DNA of 41,142 nucleotides from NCBI GenBank assembly GCA_903846075.1, contig CAIMZW010000133.1:1-41142 (forward strand), read 5' to 3'. Below are positions 1 through 8,411 of the stretch, piece by piece (within the stretch, counting starts at the first letter, position 1; each line of letters opens with the position of its first letter). Source of the DNA: an uncultured Actinomycetes bacterium (GTDB taxonomy: Bacteria; Actinomycetota; Actinomycetes; Nanopelagicales; Nanopelagicaceae). The translations under genes were made by a program, and so were the position numbers. The notes below the pieces were generated by a model. That model made no database searches. It was not told where the DNA came from and saw only the letters and a program-made list of their open reading frames with translations.

Positions 1-204
1 ACCGACTCCAACACCCACACCCACACCGACTCCAACACCCACACCCACACCGACTCCAACACCCACACCGACTCCGGTATACATTCCACCTGTTATTTAT
101 GTTCCCCCGGTGGATTTGCCGACCCCAACACCAACCCCGACACCAACCCCAACTCCAACCCCAACTCCAACCCCAACTCCAACCCCAACTCCAACCCCGA
201 CTGT
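1..204 (+). repeat. Pro-Thr-coding tandem repeats
   Basis: Two low-complexity tracts encode a Pro-Thr linker. The first (about 2-75) is built from a 24-bp unit beginning CCGACTCCAACACCCACACC, present about three times in imperfect form. The second (about 118-201) is built mostly from a 12-bp unit CCAACCCCAACT. Both units are multiples of three, so copy-number changes would alter linker length without breaking the frame. Confidence 0.85.
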
Positions 205-1597
205 TTCTCAATTAGTGGGTACGGGACTTGTGAGATCTCAAATCATCTCTGGCACTCCGGGACTTCTAAACGTTCTAGATAAAACATCGTTTGCAAATGG
301 TTTCGCTCAGTTCTACGGAATTGGGCTCGGATACAAAGATGCCTTTGTCTACCAGGGGAGTAATTTCACCCTGAGCTTCCACGTTAGTTCTGCAAATGGA
401 TCTGCACTGACAAATCAAGCGGTGACCCTTCAAGCAAATAAAGGTTACGGAGGGAGTACAGCAACATTTACTTCTGGTGTTTATACGATTCCAAATACAG
501 CTGGAGCAAATGATGGTGCAGATATAGGTGGAGTCACAGATAGTGCTGGCAATGTCAGTTTTTCAATAAAAGATACTTCGTTATCGGCAGAGCCAAGTGG
601 GACGTCGCTCACCTCGCTGGACCAATTGACTCAGCAAAATGGTGGAATATATGGTCAATTCGCATTGAAAATCGGCAACATTGATCAACTTCATCAGTCA
701 ATGGATTTGGTGGACATTCACGTTATTGCAACAAGTTCTCCTACGCCAACTCCCTCTCCTACCCCTTCACCCTCTACCAATGATGTCCTTTTGTGGTCAG
801 CCGATTTCAATGATCCGGCTGGAACAAAACCTGATTCTCAGGTCTGGACACCATTGATCGGTAATGGTTTGGCGCAACTTGGGTTTAGTAATTACGGAAC
901 GGGAGAGATTGAACTCAATAGCGCCGATGCGGCAGTTGCCGATGGCAATGGAAATTTAGTTATCTCGACCTCAAAAGCGAATGGCGTGTGGACGAGTTCG
1001 CGTATTTGGACTCAAGGCAAGCTCTCTTTCCAATATGGGAAAATTGAAGCGCGAATAAAGATGCCCGCTGGCTCCTTTAACTGGCCGGCATTTTGGATGT
1101 TAGGTTCTAGTTATCAACCAACAAATAGACTTTTTGGTTCAGTTCCCTGGCCTAACAGCGGTGAGATTGATATTGCAGAAATATTGCAAGGAAACCGAGT
1201 AAACCAAAGCACGTTACACGCTAATAATGTTGGCGGAAATGGCGATTGGAATGGTGGTGGTGGCTTGACTGCTGCTTCTCCAACAATCGATTTTTCAGCC
1301 GACTTTCACACCTATGGAATGCTTTGGGGTCCGAACCTATTCACATTTACCGTGGATGGTGTGGAATTTGTCAAGGACACCTACGTGAATGGACAGATTT
1401 TTCAGTCGATAAATCGTGGTCCTGCATCTTTTACAAACATTGTCGGTGACTGGCCGTTCAACAACAAATTCTTCTTGATCTTAGACAATGCCATTCAAGC
1501 GGGAACGGTTGCACCAGATGGAAGTGCTTCCCAGATGTCGATTGATTGGATTCATTACTCCACCTACAACGGTTTAGGGACATTAAGTCACAGCTAG
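1..1597 (+). CDS. Secreted GH16 beta-glucanase with Pro-Thr linker and accessory domain (5' partial)
   Basis: The reading frame is open back to the first base of the window (codons starting at position 2 read Pro-Thr repeats), so the real start lies upstream; the GTG at 110 is only an internal codon. Order: (Pro-Thr)n linker to about 204, broken once by a Val/Ile/Tyr/Pro-rich segment near 77-117; an unrecognised beta-rich domain at about 205-735, also found in the proteins at 1654-2592 and 6954-8330; a short Ser-Pro-Thr linker (737-779); then a GH16 module from about 781. The GH16 active-site motif GEIDIAE is intact, with the catalytic Glu codons at 1163 and 1178 and the Asp at 1169. GH16 enzymes of this motif type hydrolyse beta-1,3 or beta-1,3-1,4 glucans. 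Sequence around the active site lacks the TLHGP stretch of the other GH16 proteins here, so specificity may differ. The protein is presumably exported, but its signal peptide is outside the window. Confidence 0.9.
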   Translation, partial: PTPTPTPTPTPTPTPTPTPTPTPTPVYIPPVIYVPPVDLPTPTPTPTPTPTPTPTPTPTPTPTPTPTVSQLVGTGLVRSQIISGTPGLLNVLDKTSFANGFAQFYGIGLGYKDAFVYQGSNFTLSFHVSSANGSALTNQAVTLQANKGYGGSTATFTSGVYTIPNTAGANDGADIGGVTDSAGNVSFSIKDTSLSAEPSGTSLTSLDQLTQQNGGIYGQFALKIGNIDQLHQSMDLVDIHVIATSSPTPTPSPTPSPSTNDVLLWSADFNDPAGTKPDSQVWTPLIGNGLAQLGFSNYGTGEIELNSADAAVADGNGNLVISTSKANGVWTSSRIWTQGKLSFQYGKIEARIKMPAGSFNWPAFWMLGSSYQPTNRLFGSVPWPNSGEIDIAEILQGNRVNQSTLHANNVGGNGDWNGGGGLTAASPTIDFSADFHTYGMLWGPNLFTFTVDGVEFVKDTYVNGQIFQSINRGPASFTNIVGDWPFNNKFFLILDNAIQAGTVAPDGSASQMSIDWIHYSTYNGLGTLSHS

Positions 1598-1608
1598 ACA
1601 TACATAGA

Positions 1609-1644
1609 GAAACCCCCGAAGGCTAGAAGCCAATCGGGGGTTTC
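1609..1644. terminator. Bidirectional rho-independent-type terminator
   Basis: GAAACCCCCGA at 1609-1619 pairs with TCGGGGGTTTC at 1634-1644, and an inner GGCT/AGCC pair sits in the loop. It lies between the converging GH16 gene (stop 1597) and the minus-strand gene ending at 1654, so it can serve both. Confidence 0.8.
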
Positions 1645-1653
1645 TAGAATTAG

Positions 1654-2592
1654 TTACTTTGTTACAGTCACTTTCTTTGAAATAGAGAAAGAGTTGTACT
1701 TATCGTCGCCGGAATTGGTTCCGATGACATTGCATGAACCAACCTTCTTGGCCGTTACCTTTGTTCCTTTCAGAGAACAATTTTTGGAGTCGATCAACCA
1801 AATGATCGCAAGGCCATTAGTTGTTTTCGCGGGAAGTGAAAGCGTCTTACCAACTTTGATCTTGGTGGCAAAACTGGCAACCATTTGGTCTTTGAGAACA
1901 ACCGGAGCTGGTGTTGCAGTTGGTGTTGGGGTAGGTGTTGCAGTTGGTGTTGGTTTGGCTGTTGGAGTAGGTGTTGGAGCCACTGCGCTTGGAAGATCAC
2001 TAGCAACGTCAAAAGTGGCAATATCGGTATCTTCTGCCTTATCTCCAACTCCAGGCAAAACTGGCTTCATGGTTCCGTAAAGTCTGGCCGGGGCGATCTT
2101 GTCACGATTCATAGTGAGAGAAGTCGGTACATTTTCCAGTCCCGAAGTACTGGTACTGACAATCGTGAATGTGACATCGCCTGAATCATTTGTTGTGCCA
2201 GTGAGCTGCGCTCCATAGCCATCGTTAACTTGGGCGGGGATTGCTTTTCCGTCAGCAGACCACAAGGCAGCAGAACCACTATATGGTGCGTTTACTTGAA
2301 GGAAAACTTGCTGGCTTTTTGCTGCGGTAGACCCATCAGTGGTGACGTGGTAGGTCAGGGTGAGGGTCGAACCCGCTTTAATATAGGTGTAAAAAGCTTT
2401 TGTACCCGGTGAGTAATACTGTGCAATATCGCTAGTCGAATCAACACTGTTTGCACTGGTGTAAACCGGGCTTGTCAATCTAATTGAAGGTAAGCCAGCT
2501 GCATGAGCAACCGAAACACCTGCGGAGACCGTGGTAAATGACAAAGCGAAAGAAAGAGCAACCTTTCCGGCTTTATTAAGGGATAACTTCAT
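1654..2592 (-). CDS. Secreted protein: unrecognised beta-rich domain, Pro-Thr linker, Ig-like C-terminal repeat
   Basis: 312 residues. A signal peptide (charged MKLSLNK, hydrophobic core, AHA-A cleavage region near residue 32) precedes a domain (about 34-200) that matches, by eye, domains in the GH16 protein at the window start and in the protein at 6954-8330. It opens with an I-x-L-T-SP motif and contains a TLTYHVT strand, a VFLQVNAPYSGSA strand and a D-SGDVTFTI strand. Next comes a Pro-Thr/Ala linker (about 205-232) and a C-terminal segment resembling the bacterial Ig-like repeat that carries a GSCNV and GDDKYN pattern. There is no catalytic motif. A GAAAGGAA ribosome-binding site lies just upstream of the ATG. 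It follows the GH16 gene at 2618-3535 by 25 bases on the same strand, so the two are probably co-transcribed. A glucan-binding or cell-surface role is inference from context. Confidence 0.8.
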   Translation of the reverse strand: MKLSLNKAGKVALSFALSFTTVSAGVSVAHAAGLPSIRLTSPVYTSANSVDSTSDIAQYYSPGTKAFYTYIKAGSTLTLTYHVTTDGSTAAKSQQVFLQVNAPYSGSAALWSADGKAIPAQVNDGYGAQLTGTTNDSGDVTFTIVSTSTSGLENVPTSLTMNRDKIAPARLYGTMKPVLPGVGDKAEDTDIATFDVASDLPSAVAPTPTPTAKPTPTATPTPTPTATPAPVVLKDQMVASFATKIKVGKTLSLPAKTTNGLAIIWLIDSKNCSLKGTKVTAKKVGSCNVIGTNSGDDKYNSFSISKKVTVTK

Positions 2593-2617
2593 TGTGTTCC
2601 TTTCGATTTGTTTGAAT

Positions 2618-3535
2618 TTAGTGCTTCAAGACTGTTCCGACTCCATTTACTGAATAGAAACGAACATAATCAATTGCTAGCTGGGCCTTATTAAGCGTTG
2701 GGTCGATGTCACCGGCAAATTCTCCGCCCATGGCAAGATTGAGAATGAGGAAAAATTCATGGTTGAAGACCCATCGACCCGGTGCTACATCTTTCGGAGT
2801 CGCTGAGAAATACAGATTGTCATCGACATAAAAATCGATCTGATTCTTTTTCCATTCAATTGCGTAGGTGTGGAAAGCGTCGGCAAGGGAGGTTTGATTG
2901 TTAAAAGTCGATCCATATCCACCGCCAGAGCCAGCAACAAAGCTTGGGCCGTGGAGAGTTCCGAATGCAGCCTCGGGCATGAATCCTCTACTTTCGAGCA
3001 CATCAATTTCGCCACACTCAGGCCATGGATTTCCCTGCAGTAAATCAGCACCTAACATCCAAAAAGCTGGCCAAGTTCCGGCTCCTGCTGGGATTTTCAT
3101 CCGTGCTTCCAATCGGCCGTAGAGAAAGCCGATCTTGTTGGAGGTTTTTATCTTGGCGCTCGTGAATTGGCACTCATTGCAAATATTGAGTAATTGATCA
3201 GTTCCGGCAACAGTGCCAACCGCTGTGCCAGATTGATCGGAGATTCGATTTGCCGTGAATAAGAGATGACCCTTGCCATCGGTAGAAATGTTTGCCGGCT
3301 TTTGGGTGTAATACTCAAGTTCTGAATTTCCCCAGCCATAACTATTTCCGATGTCATACCCCCAAACTTTCGGATTGGGAAGTGCCCCTTTTTTACCTGC
3401 AAATTCGTCGGACCAAAGTAATTTCAAGACCTTAGGGCCAGAAGCTGCTTGGGCAGGGGTAACGCCGGCGAATGAAGCAAGTGTGGCACCGCAGACGAAA
3501 AGAATCGTGGTGCGCTTCAACAACCTCAGTTTCAT
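2618..3535 (-). CDS. Secreted GH16 endo-beta-glucanase (laminarinase-type)
   Basis: 305 residues. Signal peptide (MKLRLLKRT, hydrophobic stretch, AQA-A near residue 30), then a single GH16 module with no linker. Family features visible: LLWSDEF at the start, [22 protein letters not shown], the catalytic motif GEIDVLE with E176, D178 and E181, and HEFFLILNLAMGG near the end. GH16 enzymes with this E-x-D-x-x-E spacing are typically laminarinases or related beta-1,3(4)-glucanases acting by a retaining mechanism. A Cys just before the motif and an extra C-x-x-C segment (ICNEC) may form a disulfide. The C-terminus ends in NGVGTVLKH, a tail shared with the other GH16 proteins here. It is divergent from the sugar ABC transporter genes, with a LacI-type operator between them. 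Confidence 0.92.
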   Translation of the reverse strand: MKLRLLKRTTILFVCGATLASFAGVTPAQAASGPKVLKLLWSDEFAGKKGALPNPKVWGYDIGNSYGWGNSELEYYTQKPANISTDGKGHLLFTANRISDQSGTAVGTVAGTDQLLNICNECQFTSAKIKTSNKIGFLYGRLEARMKIPAGAGTWPAFWMLGADLLQGNPWPECGEIDVLESRGFMPEAAFGTLHGPSFVAGSGGGYGSTFNNQTSLADAFHTYAIEWKKNQIDFYVDDNLYFSATPKDVAPGRWVFNHEFFLILNLAMGGEFAGDIDPTLNKAQLAIDYVRFYSVNGVGTVLKH

Positions 3536-3561
3536 AGGTTCCTCTTTTTGATTATCACGCT

Positions 3562-3567
3562 TTTATA
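3562..3567 (-). promoter_or_regulatory. Possible -10 element for the 2618-3535 GH16 gene
   Basis: Read on the minus strand the bases give TATAAA, about 30 bases upstream of the start codon at 3535. A clear -35 box was not identified, so this is tentative. Confidence 0.35.
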
Positions 3568-3630
3568 ACATTTCGTAAATGATTGCTGATGGTATTGCGC
3601 ACTTCAGAATCATACAGTTAACTACCCTAC

Positions 3631-3648
3631 TATGAAACCGCTTTCATA
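3631..3648. promoter_or_regulatory. LacI-family operator, site 1
   Basis: TATGAAACCGCTTTCATA is an inverted repeat (TATGAAA / TTTCATA around a CCGC centre) typical of LacI-family operators. It lies in the divergent region between the GH16 gene (start 3535, minus) and the binding-protein gene (start 3702, plus). Its reverse complement matches the site at 10654-10671 at 17 of 18 positions. The most likely cognate regulator is the LacI protein at 12165-13202; that assignment is inference. Confidence 0.75.
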
Positions 3649-3701
3649 GGAAGCATTTGGCAGATTTTTATCGCGGTCCAGACTTAATAGAGGAGTTTGA
3701 A

Positions 3702-5045
3702 ATGCTAAAAAAATGGCGAGTCAAAGGAACCGTTGCTGCTCTTGCGGCGGTAATCGTTGGAGTGGGAACCTTAACAACTCCTGCCAAAGCTGCTGATCCA
3801 GTCACCATTACTATTTGGACTTTTGGTGATGTAATCCAGCGCCAATTGGTCCAGGAATACAAAATTCTTCATCCAGAAGTGACTTTGCAAATTAAGAAAT
3901 CTGACCTTGACCCCCTGAATGGGTCCAACATGGTAACTGCATGTACCTCGAGCACTGGGCCTGACATTGTTGCGGTAGAAGTTTCGTATTCTGGTTACTG
4001 GCGCTCATATCCAAAGTGCTTCCAAGACCTAAAGCAAATGCAAACTTCTGACGCAAATGCCGCAGCCGGAATTCCTGCCGGTCAATCCGCCTCTGATATC
4101 CAGAAGAATTACCTTCCATGGCGTTGGGATCAAGGAGTCGCCTACAACGGCGCTGTGATTGGTCTCCCCACCGATGTCGGCGGTCTAGAGGTTGCTTACC
4201 GCACTGATCTCTTTAAAAAGGCTGGTCTACCAACTGATCGCAAGGCTGTTGCCAAATTATGGCCAACGTGGGATGCGTTCATTGCAACTGGTCAGAAGTA
4301 CCTGGCTAAATTGACCAAAGCACAAAAGAAAAATGGCATGGGCTTTATCGACAACACTGGCACCATCTATGCCGCGATCATGAATCAAGGAACTGCTAAG
4401 TACTATCAAAATGATGGAACTGAAACCGGCAAGTTGATTTATGACACCAACCCTCAAGTTAAGTTGGGTTGGAATACCACCATCAAGGCAACCCAATCTG
4501 GTATCGGTACTCGCATCGGGCAGTACACCTCTGACTGGAACATCGGAATGAGCAAGGGAACCTTTGCCACGATCTTGGCCCCAGCTTGGATGATGGATTA
4601 CATCAAGGCTCAGGCACCTGATACTGCTGGAAAGTGGGATATTGCTGATATGCCTGGCGGCGGCGGAAATCAAGGCGGAACTCAATTAACGATTCCTTCT
4701 TATTCCAAGAACAAGCAAGCGGCATATGACTTTTTAACTTGGTACTTGGCCCCAGCTCAAGAGTTAAAGGTATTCAAGACCTACGGCCTCTTCCCTGCAG
4801 CCTCAGTTCTTTACAAGGATCCAGCTTTGACCGGATTCACCGATCCATTCTTCAGCAATGCTCCGGTCGGCCAGATCTACGCCAGCGGCGTTGTGAAGTT
4901 AAAGCCAATTTTCGAGGGCAAGCTGGAGCGTGCCGTAGACCAAGCCATTGGTGCGGGTCTGGGGCGGGTTGCCGCGAAAAAGATGACGCCGGATCAGTCA
5001 TGGGCGCAGGTACTTTCCGACCTAAAGAAAGTCGTGAACAACTAG
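3702..5045 (+). CDS. Sugar ABC transporter substrate-binding protein
   Basis: 447 residues from the ATG at 3702, chosen because GAGGAG stands seven bases upstream and a normal signal peptide follows (MLKKWRVKG, hydrophobic core, AKA-A); the longer frame from 3657 has no such support. After cleavage the protein begins DPVTITIWTFGD, typical of family 1 extracellular solute-binding proteins of the maltose/oligosaccharide type. Conserved landmarks include a central PAWMMDYI segment, GGTQLTIPSYSKNKQAAYDFLTW, and a C-terminal helix with DQSWAQVLSDL. It is the first gene of an operon with two permeases at 5076 and 6068 and the secreted protein at 6954. Given four GH16 genes and a GH1 around it, the expected ligand is a beta-glucan oligosaccharide such as a laminari-oligosaccharide; this is inferred from context. 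Confidence 0.92.
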   Translation: MLKKWRVKGTVAALAAVIVGVGTLTTPAKAADPVTITIWTFGDVIQRQLVQEYKILHPEVTLQIKKSDLDPLNGSNMVTACTSSTGPDIVAVEVSYSGYWRSYPKCFQDLKQMQTSDANAAAGIPAGQSASDIQKNYLPWRWDQGVAYNGAVIGLPTDVGGLEVAYRTDLFKKAGLPTDRKAVAKLWPTWDAFIATGQKYLAKLTKAQKKNGMGFIDNTGTIYAAIMNQGTAKYYQNDGTETGKLIYDTNPQVKLGWNTTIKATQSGIGTRIGQYTSDWNIGMSKGTFATILAPAWMMDYIKAQAPDTAGKWDIADMPGGGGNQGGTQLTIPSYSKNKQAAYDFLTWYLAPAQELKVFKTYGLFPAASVLYKDPALTGFTDPFFSNAPVGQIYASGVVKLKPIFEGKLERAVDQAIGAGLGRVAAKKMTPDQSWAQVLSDLKKVVNN

Positions 5046-5075
5046 TCCGGGGGGATAGTTGTTTCCTGATAATCA

Positions 5076-6071
5076 ATGAGTCAATTAAAAGTGAAGGCGG
5101 GGCCGTCAAAAGCCCCCCTTTCACCGTGGAAAAGCGCAAAGCCAGAGAAGGCTAAGAAGGCAAAGCCGGCAAAGGTAATTTCAGGAGTCGCCTCGCTCAA
5201 TGGCCGCTGGGGATTCTTGTTCGTTGCCCCATTCTTCTTTATGTTCGTCATCTTCGGCCTGGCTCCAGTTATTTACTCGGTCTACATCTCTTTCTTCCAT
5301 TGGGATCCACTTGGCGGCTCAACCTTTACCGGTCTGAGAAATTTCAATCTTCTCCTTCACGACAGTGACCTTTGGCTCGCCATCCGAAATACCTTTTCAA
5401 TCTGGGCTCTATCTACTTTTCCTCAAATGATTATGGCGATTGGCTTAGCCTCAATTTTGCGAAATAGCCGACTAAAAGCCAAATCATTTTGGCGAACTAT
5501 CTTGTTGGTTCCGAATATCACCTCCGTCATCGCAATTACCATTGTTTTCAGCCAATTATTTGGTCGAGATTTCGGAATAGTCAACGACATTCTTGGCTTC
5601 TTCGGTGTGCACCATCACATCGATTTTATTGAAGGTGTAATCCCTAGCCACATCGCGATTGCATCCATGATCACCTGGCGCTGGATCGGTTACAACACAT
5701 TAATTTTCTTGGCGTCAATGTTGGCAATTCCGGGGGAGCTTTACGAATCCGCCAGTGTTGATGGCGCTTCTAAGCGGCAACAATTCTGGTACGTCACATT
5801 ACCTTCTTTAAAGAACACCATTACTTTCGTTCTGATTGTCGGAACAATTGGTGGCTTGCAAGTATTTGCTGAGCCACAACAACTCGCAGCTGATGGCGGA
5901 TCTAGTAAGCAATTCTTAACCTTAACTTTATTCCTCTATAACCAGGCATTTGTGAATAACAAATATGGATATGCCGCAGCCATCGGAATCATTATTACTT
6001 TCATTGTTCTCATTATTTCGTTGGTGAACTTCGTAATCACCCGTAAGATTTCAAGTGACGGTAGCCGATGA
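5076..6071 (+). CDS. Sugar ABC transporter permease, MalF/UgpA type
   Basis: 331 residues, first of the two transmembrane subunits of the importer. A Lys/Pro/Ala-rich cytoplasmic N-terminus (about 40 residues) precedes about six membrane segments beginning GFLFVAPFFFMFVIFGLAP. The cytoplasmic EAA loop, which docks onto the ATPase, is visible as ELYESASVDGASKRQQFWYVTLP in the second half. It follows the binding-protein gene by 30 bases and overlaps the next permease by an ATGA. The ribosome-binding site is weak. No ATPase gene occurs in the cluster, so the importer probably uses a shared ATPase encoded elsewhere, as is common for this family. Confidence 0.92.
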   Translation: MSQLKVKAGPSKAPLSPWKSAKPEKAKKAKPAKVISGVASLNGRWGFLFVAPFFFMFVIFGLAPVIYSVYISFFHWDPLGGSTFTGLRNFNLLLHDSDLWLAIRNTFSIWALSTFPQMIMAIGLASILRNSRLKAKSFWRTILLVPNITSVIAITIVFSQLFGRDFGIVNDILGFFGVHHHIDFIEGVIPSHIAIASMITWRWIGYNTLIFLASMLAIPGELYESASVDGASKRQQFWYVTLPSLKNTITFVLIVGTIGGLQVFAEPQQLAADGGSSKQFLTLTLFLYNQAFVNNKYGYAAAIGIIITFIVLIISLVNFVITRKISSDGSR

Positions 6072-6913
6072 AAACTAGAACTCCAAAATGGCGTAGAACC
6101 TCACCGGTTCATTATCTCTTGCTTGCCACGATCACCTTCCTTTCGATCTTCCCGTTCTATTGGATGTTTGTTGTCTCTTCCAATACCAATGCTGAAATTT
6201 CAAAATCTCCTCCTTCACTTATTCCAGGAGGACGTTTCTTCATCGTAGCCAAGAAAGTGTTAAGTGCACAGGGCGTTTACTTCAATAGCGCCTTGTTGAA
6301 CACTTTTATAGTAGGAACATCAATCGCCGTGGCGCAGGTACTTCTTTCCGCGATTGCTGGTTTTGCATTTGCAAAATTAAATTTCAAGGGACGAAAATTC
6401 TTTATTCTTTTCGTCGTTGGAACCATGATGTTACCAAGCCAGTTAGGAATTATTCCGCTCTTCATGCTGGTCAAGAACTTACATATGATCGATTCGTTAT
6501 TTGGTCTTATTGTGCCGGCACTAGTCACAGCTTTTGGCGTTTTTTGGATGCGTCAAATCATTGACGCTCAGATTCCAAATGAACTGTTGGAAGCCGCCAG
6601 TATCGATGGGGCATCTGTCCCACGAATCTTCTGGAGCATTGTGATGCCCATCGTTAGGCAAAGCGGTTTTGTTTTGGGCCTGTTTGCTTTCCTTGCTGCA
6701 TGGAACGACTATCTCTGGCCCACGATTGTTCTACAAAGTCCAAAGCACTTCACACTCCAGGTTGCGTTAACCCAACTCAAGCCAATGTATGGCTTGGATT
6801 ATGGATTGCAAATGGGTGGCGCATTTCTCGCGACTGCTCCGTTGCTAATTCTCTTTATTTTCGTCGGTCGCAAACTTGTGAGTGGCGTGATGGATGGCGC
6901 AGTAAAAGGTTAA
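6068..6913 (+). CDS. Sugar ABC transporter permease, MalG/UgpE type
   Basis: 281 residues, second transmembrane subunit. It starts at the ATG in an ATGA overlap with the preceding permease, indicating translational coupling. The first membrane segment (YLLLATITFLSIFPFYWMF) is followed by a periplasmic loop and the usual binding-protein-dependent permease core. The EAA loop reads NELLEAASIDGASVPRIFWSIVMP. The C-terminus is short and basic. It should form the heterodimeric channel with the 5076-6071 product. Confidence 0.92.
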   Translation: MKTRTPKWRRTSPVHYLLLATITFLSIFPFYWMFVVSSNTNAEISKSPPSLIPGGRFFIVAKKVLSAQGVYFNSALLNTFIVGTSIAVAQVLLSAIAGFAFAKLNFKGRKFFILFVVGTMMLPSQLGIIPLFMLVKNLHMIDSLFGLIVPALVTAFGVFWMRQIIDAQIPNELLEAASIDGASVPRIFWSIVMPIVRQSGFVLGLFAFLAAWNDYLWPTIVLQSPKHFTLQVALTQLKPMYGLDYGLQMGGAFLATAPLLILFIFVGRKLVSGVMDGAVKG

Positions 6914-6953
6914 GAAATTTCACGCACGAACCACTAGGAAAGGTAATCCAAGA

Positions 6954-8330
6954 ATGATGAATAACAGAAAAATCGGAGCTGCTTTTGCTGCAGTTGTTAC
7001 AGCAATTGGAGTCTCCTCTGTCGTCATTGCTCCCGCTCAGGCAGCCGGTACTCCACCAACAGATGCTCATATCGTGCTTTTGAGTCCAGTTTTGGATGCT
7101 ACTAACACCAGTGAAGCAAAGAAGAACCAAGCGATGGCTGATGGTTGGGTCGCAAATGGTTGGTTCGGCGACGGACTTCTCTATCAACGCACCTTTGCTC
7201 CCGTTGGTTCGAATATTAACTTGACCTATCACGTCACTGATAAAGATGGAAAGCCTCTGATTAATCAGGACGTGAAATTACGTGTCAATAAGGGCTACAG
7301 CACTTCAACTTCAATCCTTAAAGTCGACTACGCAAAGACCAAAGGTGTTGATAAGCCACCACTGGACCAAGCTGATGTGATTCATAAAACCGATGCTTTT
7401 GGAAATGTAACTTTCGCGGTTCAAGATCTCGATGGCGCTCCCTTTGGTGAACCACAGCCTGATTCATTCACAAGTGCTCCTAAAATCAGCGACGATGGTC
7501 TGAATGATCTACATTCACAGATGTTGCCTGAAGTTGCGGGAGAGAAACCAGATCACTCGGCAATTACTGAATTTCACTATTACATTCCCAATGCTGCCGA
7601 CGTCTATTCCTTAAACCATCCCACAATTAAATTAGTCTCACCAGCACTAGATGCAACTAATTCGGCATCCGGAGATGGGCTTCGTCAGGCCTTCGCACCT
7701 GCTGGTTCCAAGTTTGTGGTCGTATACAAAGTGACCGACGATGCTGGAATGCCTGTTCGAAATACCGTGGTGAAGCTTCACCTCAATAAGGCAGGAAGTA
7801 ATTCCAATGCAAGTATTACTGATGGCAAGACGGGAACCGATGCCAAGAAAGGTGACGTCGTTCTGCAATCTATGACAGATGCATTTGGGTTTGCTGCATT
7901 CAATTTGCAAGACACCGATAAGAAAGGTGAAGCCGCTCCAACTAACTTCACAATTCCTGCGCCTTCAGCTGGGGCTGTATTCAGTCAAGTAGTTCCTGAA
8001 ATTGCTGGTATTGGCGTCGACAATGCTGATGTCACCCAATTCCATTTCTATGGAACCTCAACATCTGCATCGCCTTCTACAAATCCAATCTCTATCTCTG
8101 CTTCAAGCACAAAATCGGGCACCAAATCAAAGCCGGTTTATACGCTTACTCTAGGAATTGCTAATGCCACTGGTAAATCTGCTGCCATTTCAATTTCGGG
8201 CTTGAAGGTTATGAAAGCCAATGTCACTATCGCTAACCAAGGATTTTCTTACACCGTTACTCCAGGAGTAAAGAAAATTACTGTGGTTATTGACGGTAAG
8301 AAGTATTCCACTTCAATAAACATCAAATAA
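6954..8330 (+). CDS. Secreted protein with two copies of an unrecognised domain
   Basis: 458 residues, starting at the first of two adjacent ATG codons after GGAAAGG. Signal peptide (MMNNRKIG, hydrophobic, AQA-A near residue 31). Two tandem copies of the same domain follow: copy 1 about 37-212 and copy 2 about 224-367. Both open with an (I/V)-x-L-x-SP-x-LDATN motif, carry a VTD-(K/D)-x-G-x-P strand and a V-K-L-(R/H)-(V/L)-NK strand, and end PE-(V/I)-AG followed by EFHYY or QFHFY. A Ser/Thr-rich link leads to a final Ig-like C-terminal domain (about 375-458). No catalytic motif is visible. It is 40 bases downstream of the second permease and so belongs to the importer operon. A role in holding or presenting glucan at the cell surface is plausible but unproven. 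Confidence 0.8.
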   Translation: MMNNRKIGAAFAAVVTAIGVSSVVIAPAQAAGTPPTDAHIVLLSPVLDATNTSEAKKNQAMADGWVANGWFGDGLLYQRTFAPVGSNINLTYHVTDKDGKPLINQDVKLRVNKGYSTSTSILKVDYAKTKGVDKPPLDQADVIHKTDAFGNVTFAVQDLDGAPFGEPQPDSFTSAPKISDDGLNDLHSQMLPEVAGEKPDHSAITEFHYYIPNAADVYSLNHPTIKLVSPALDATNSASGDGLRQAFAPAGSKFVVVYKVTDDAGMPVRNTVVKLHLNKAGSNSNASITDGKTGTDAKKGDVVLQSMTDAFGFAAFNLQDTDKKGEAAPTNFTIPAPSAGAVFSQVVPEIAGIGVDNADVTQFHFYGTSTSASPSTNPISISASSTKSGTKSKPVYTLTLGIANATGKSAAISISGLKVMKANVTIANQGFSYTVTPGVKKITVVIDGKKYSTSINIK

Positions 8331-8344
8331 AGGTTCTTCATTCT

Positions 8345-8375
8345 TTTAGGGGGGTCTCATCGAGGGCCCCCTAAA
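8345..8375. terminator. GC-rich hairpin after the importer operon
   Basis: TTTAGGGGG at 8345-8353 pairs with CCCCCTAAA at 8367-8375. There is no T-run after it on the plus strand, so it may be an attenuator or mRNA-stabilising hairpin between the importer operon and the GH16 gene at 8412, not a full terminator. Confidence 0.55.
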
Positions 8376-8411
8376 TAGAAATGATCGATGAGAGAAATTA
8401 TTGGAGGGATC

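Noticed and set aside
1-204. Short repeats at the window start as a CRISPR array
   Set aside because: The repeats are contiguous, code for Pro-Thr in frame and have no unique spacers.
110-1597. GTG at 110 as the start of the first GH16 gene
   Set aside because: The frame is open through the Pro-Thr repeats to the window edge, there is no ribosome-binding site, and no signal peptide would follow.
1794-2184. Open frames antisense to or overlapping the Pro-Thr coding segment of the 1654-2592 gene
   Set aside because: They are low-complexity shadows of the Pro-Thr repeat with no ribosome-binding site or recognisable domain.
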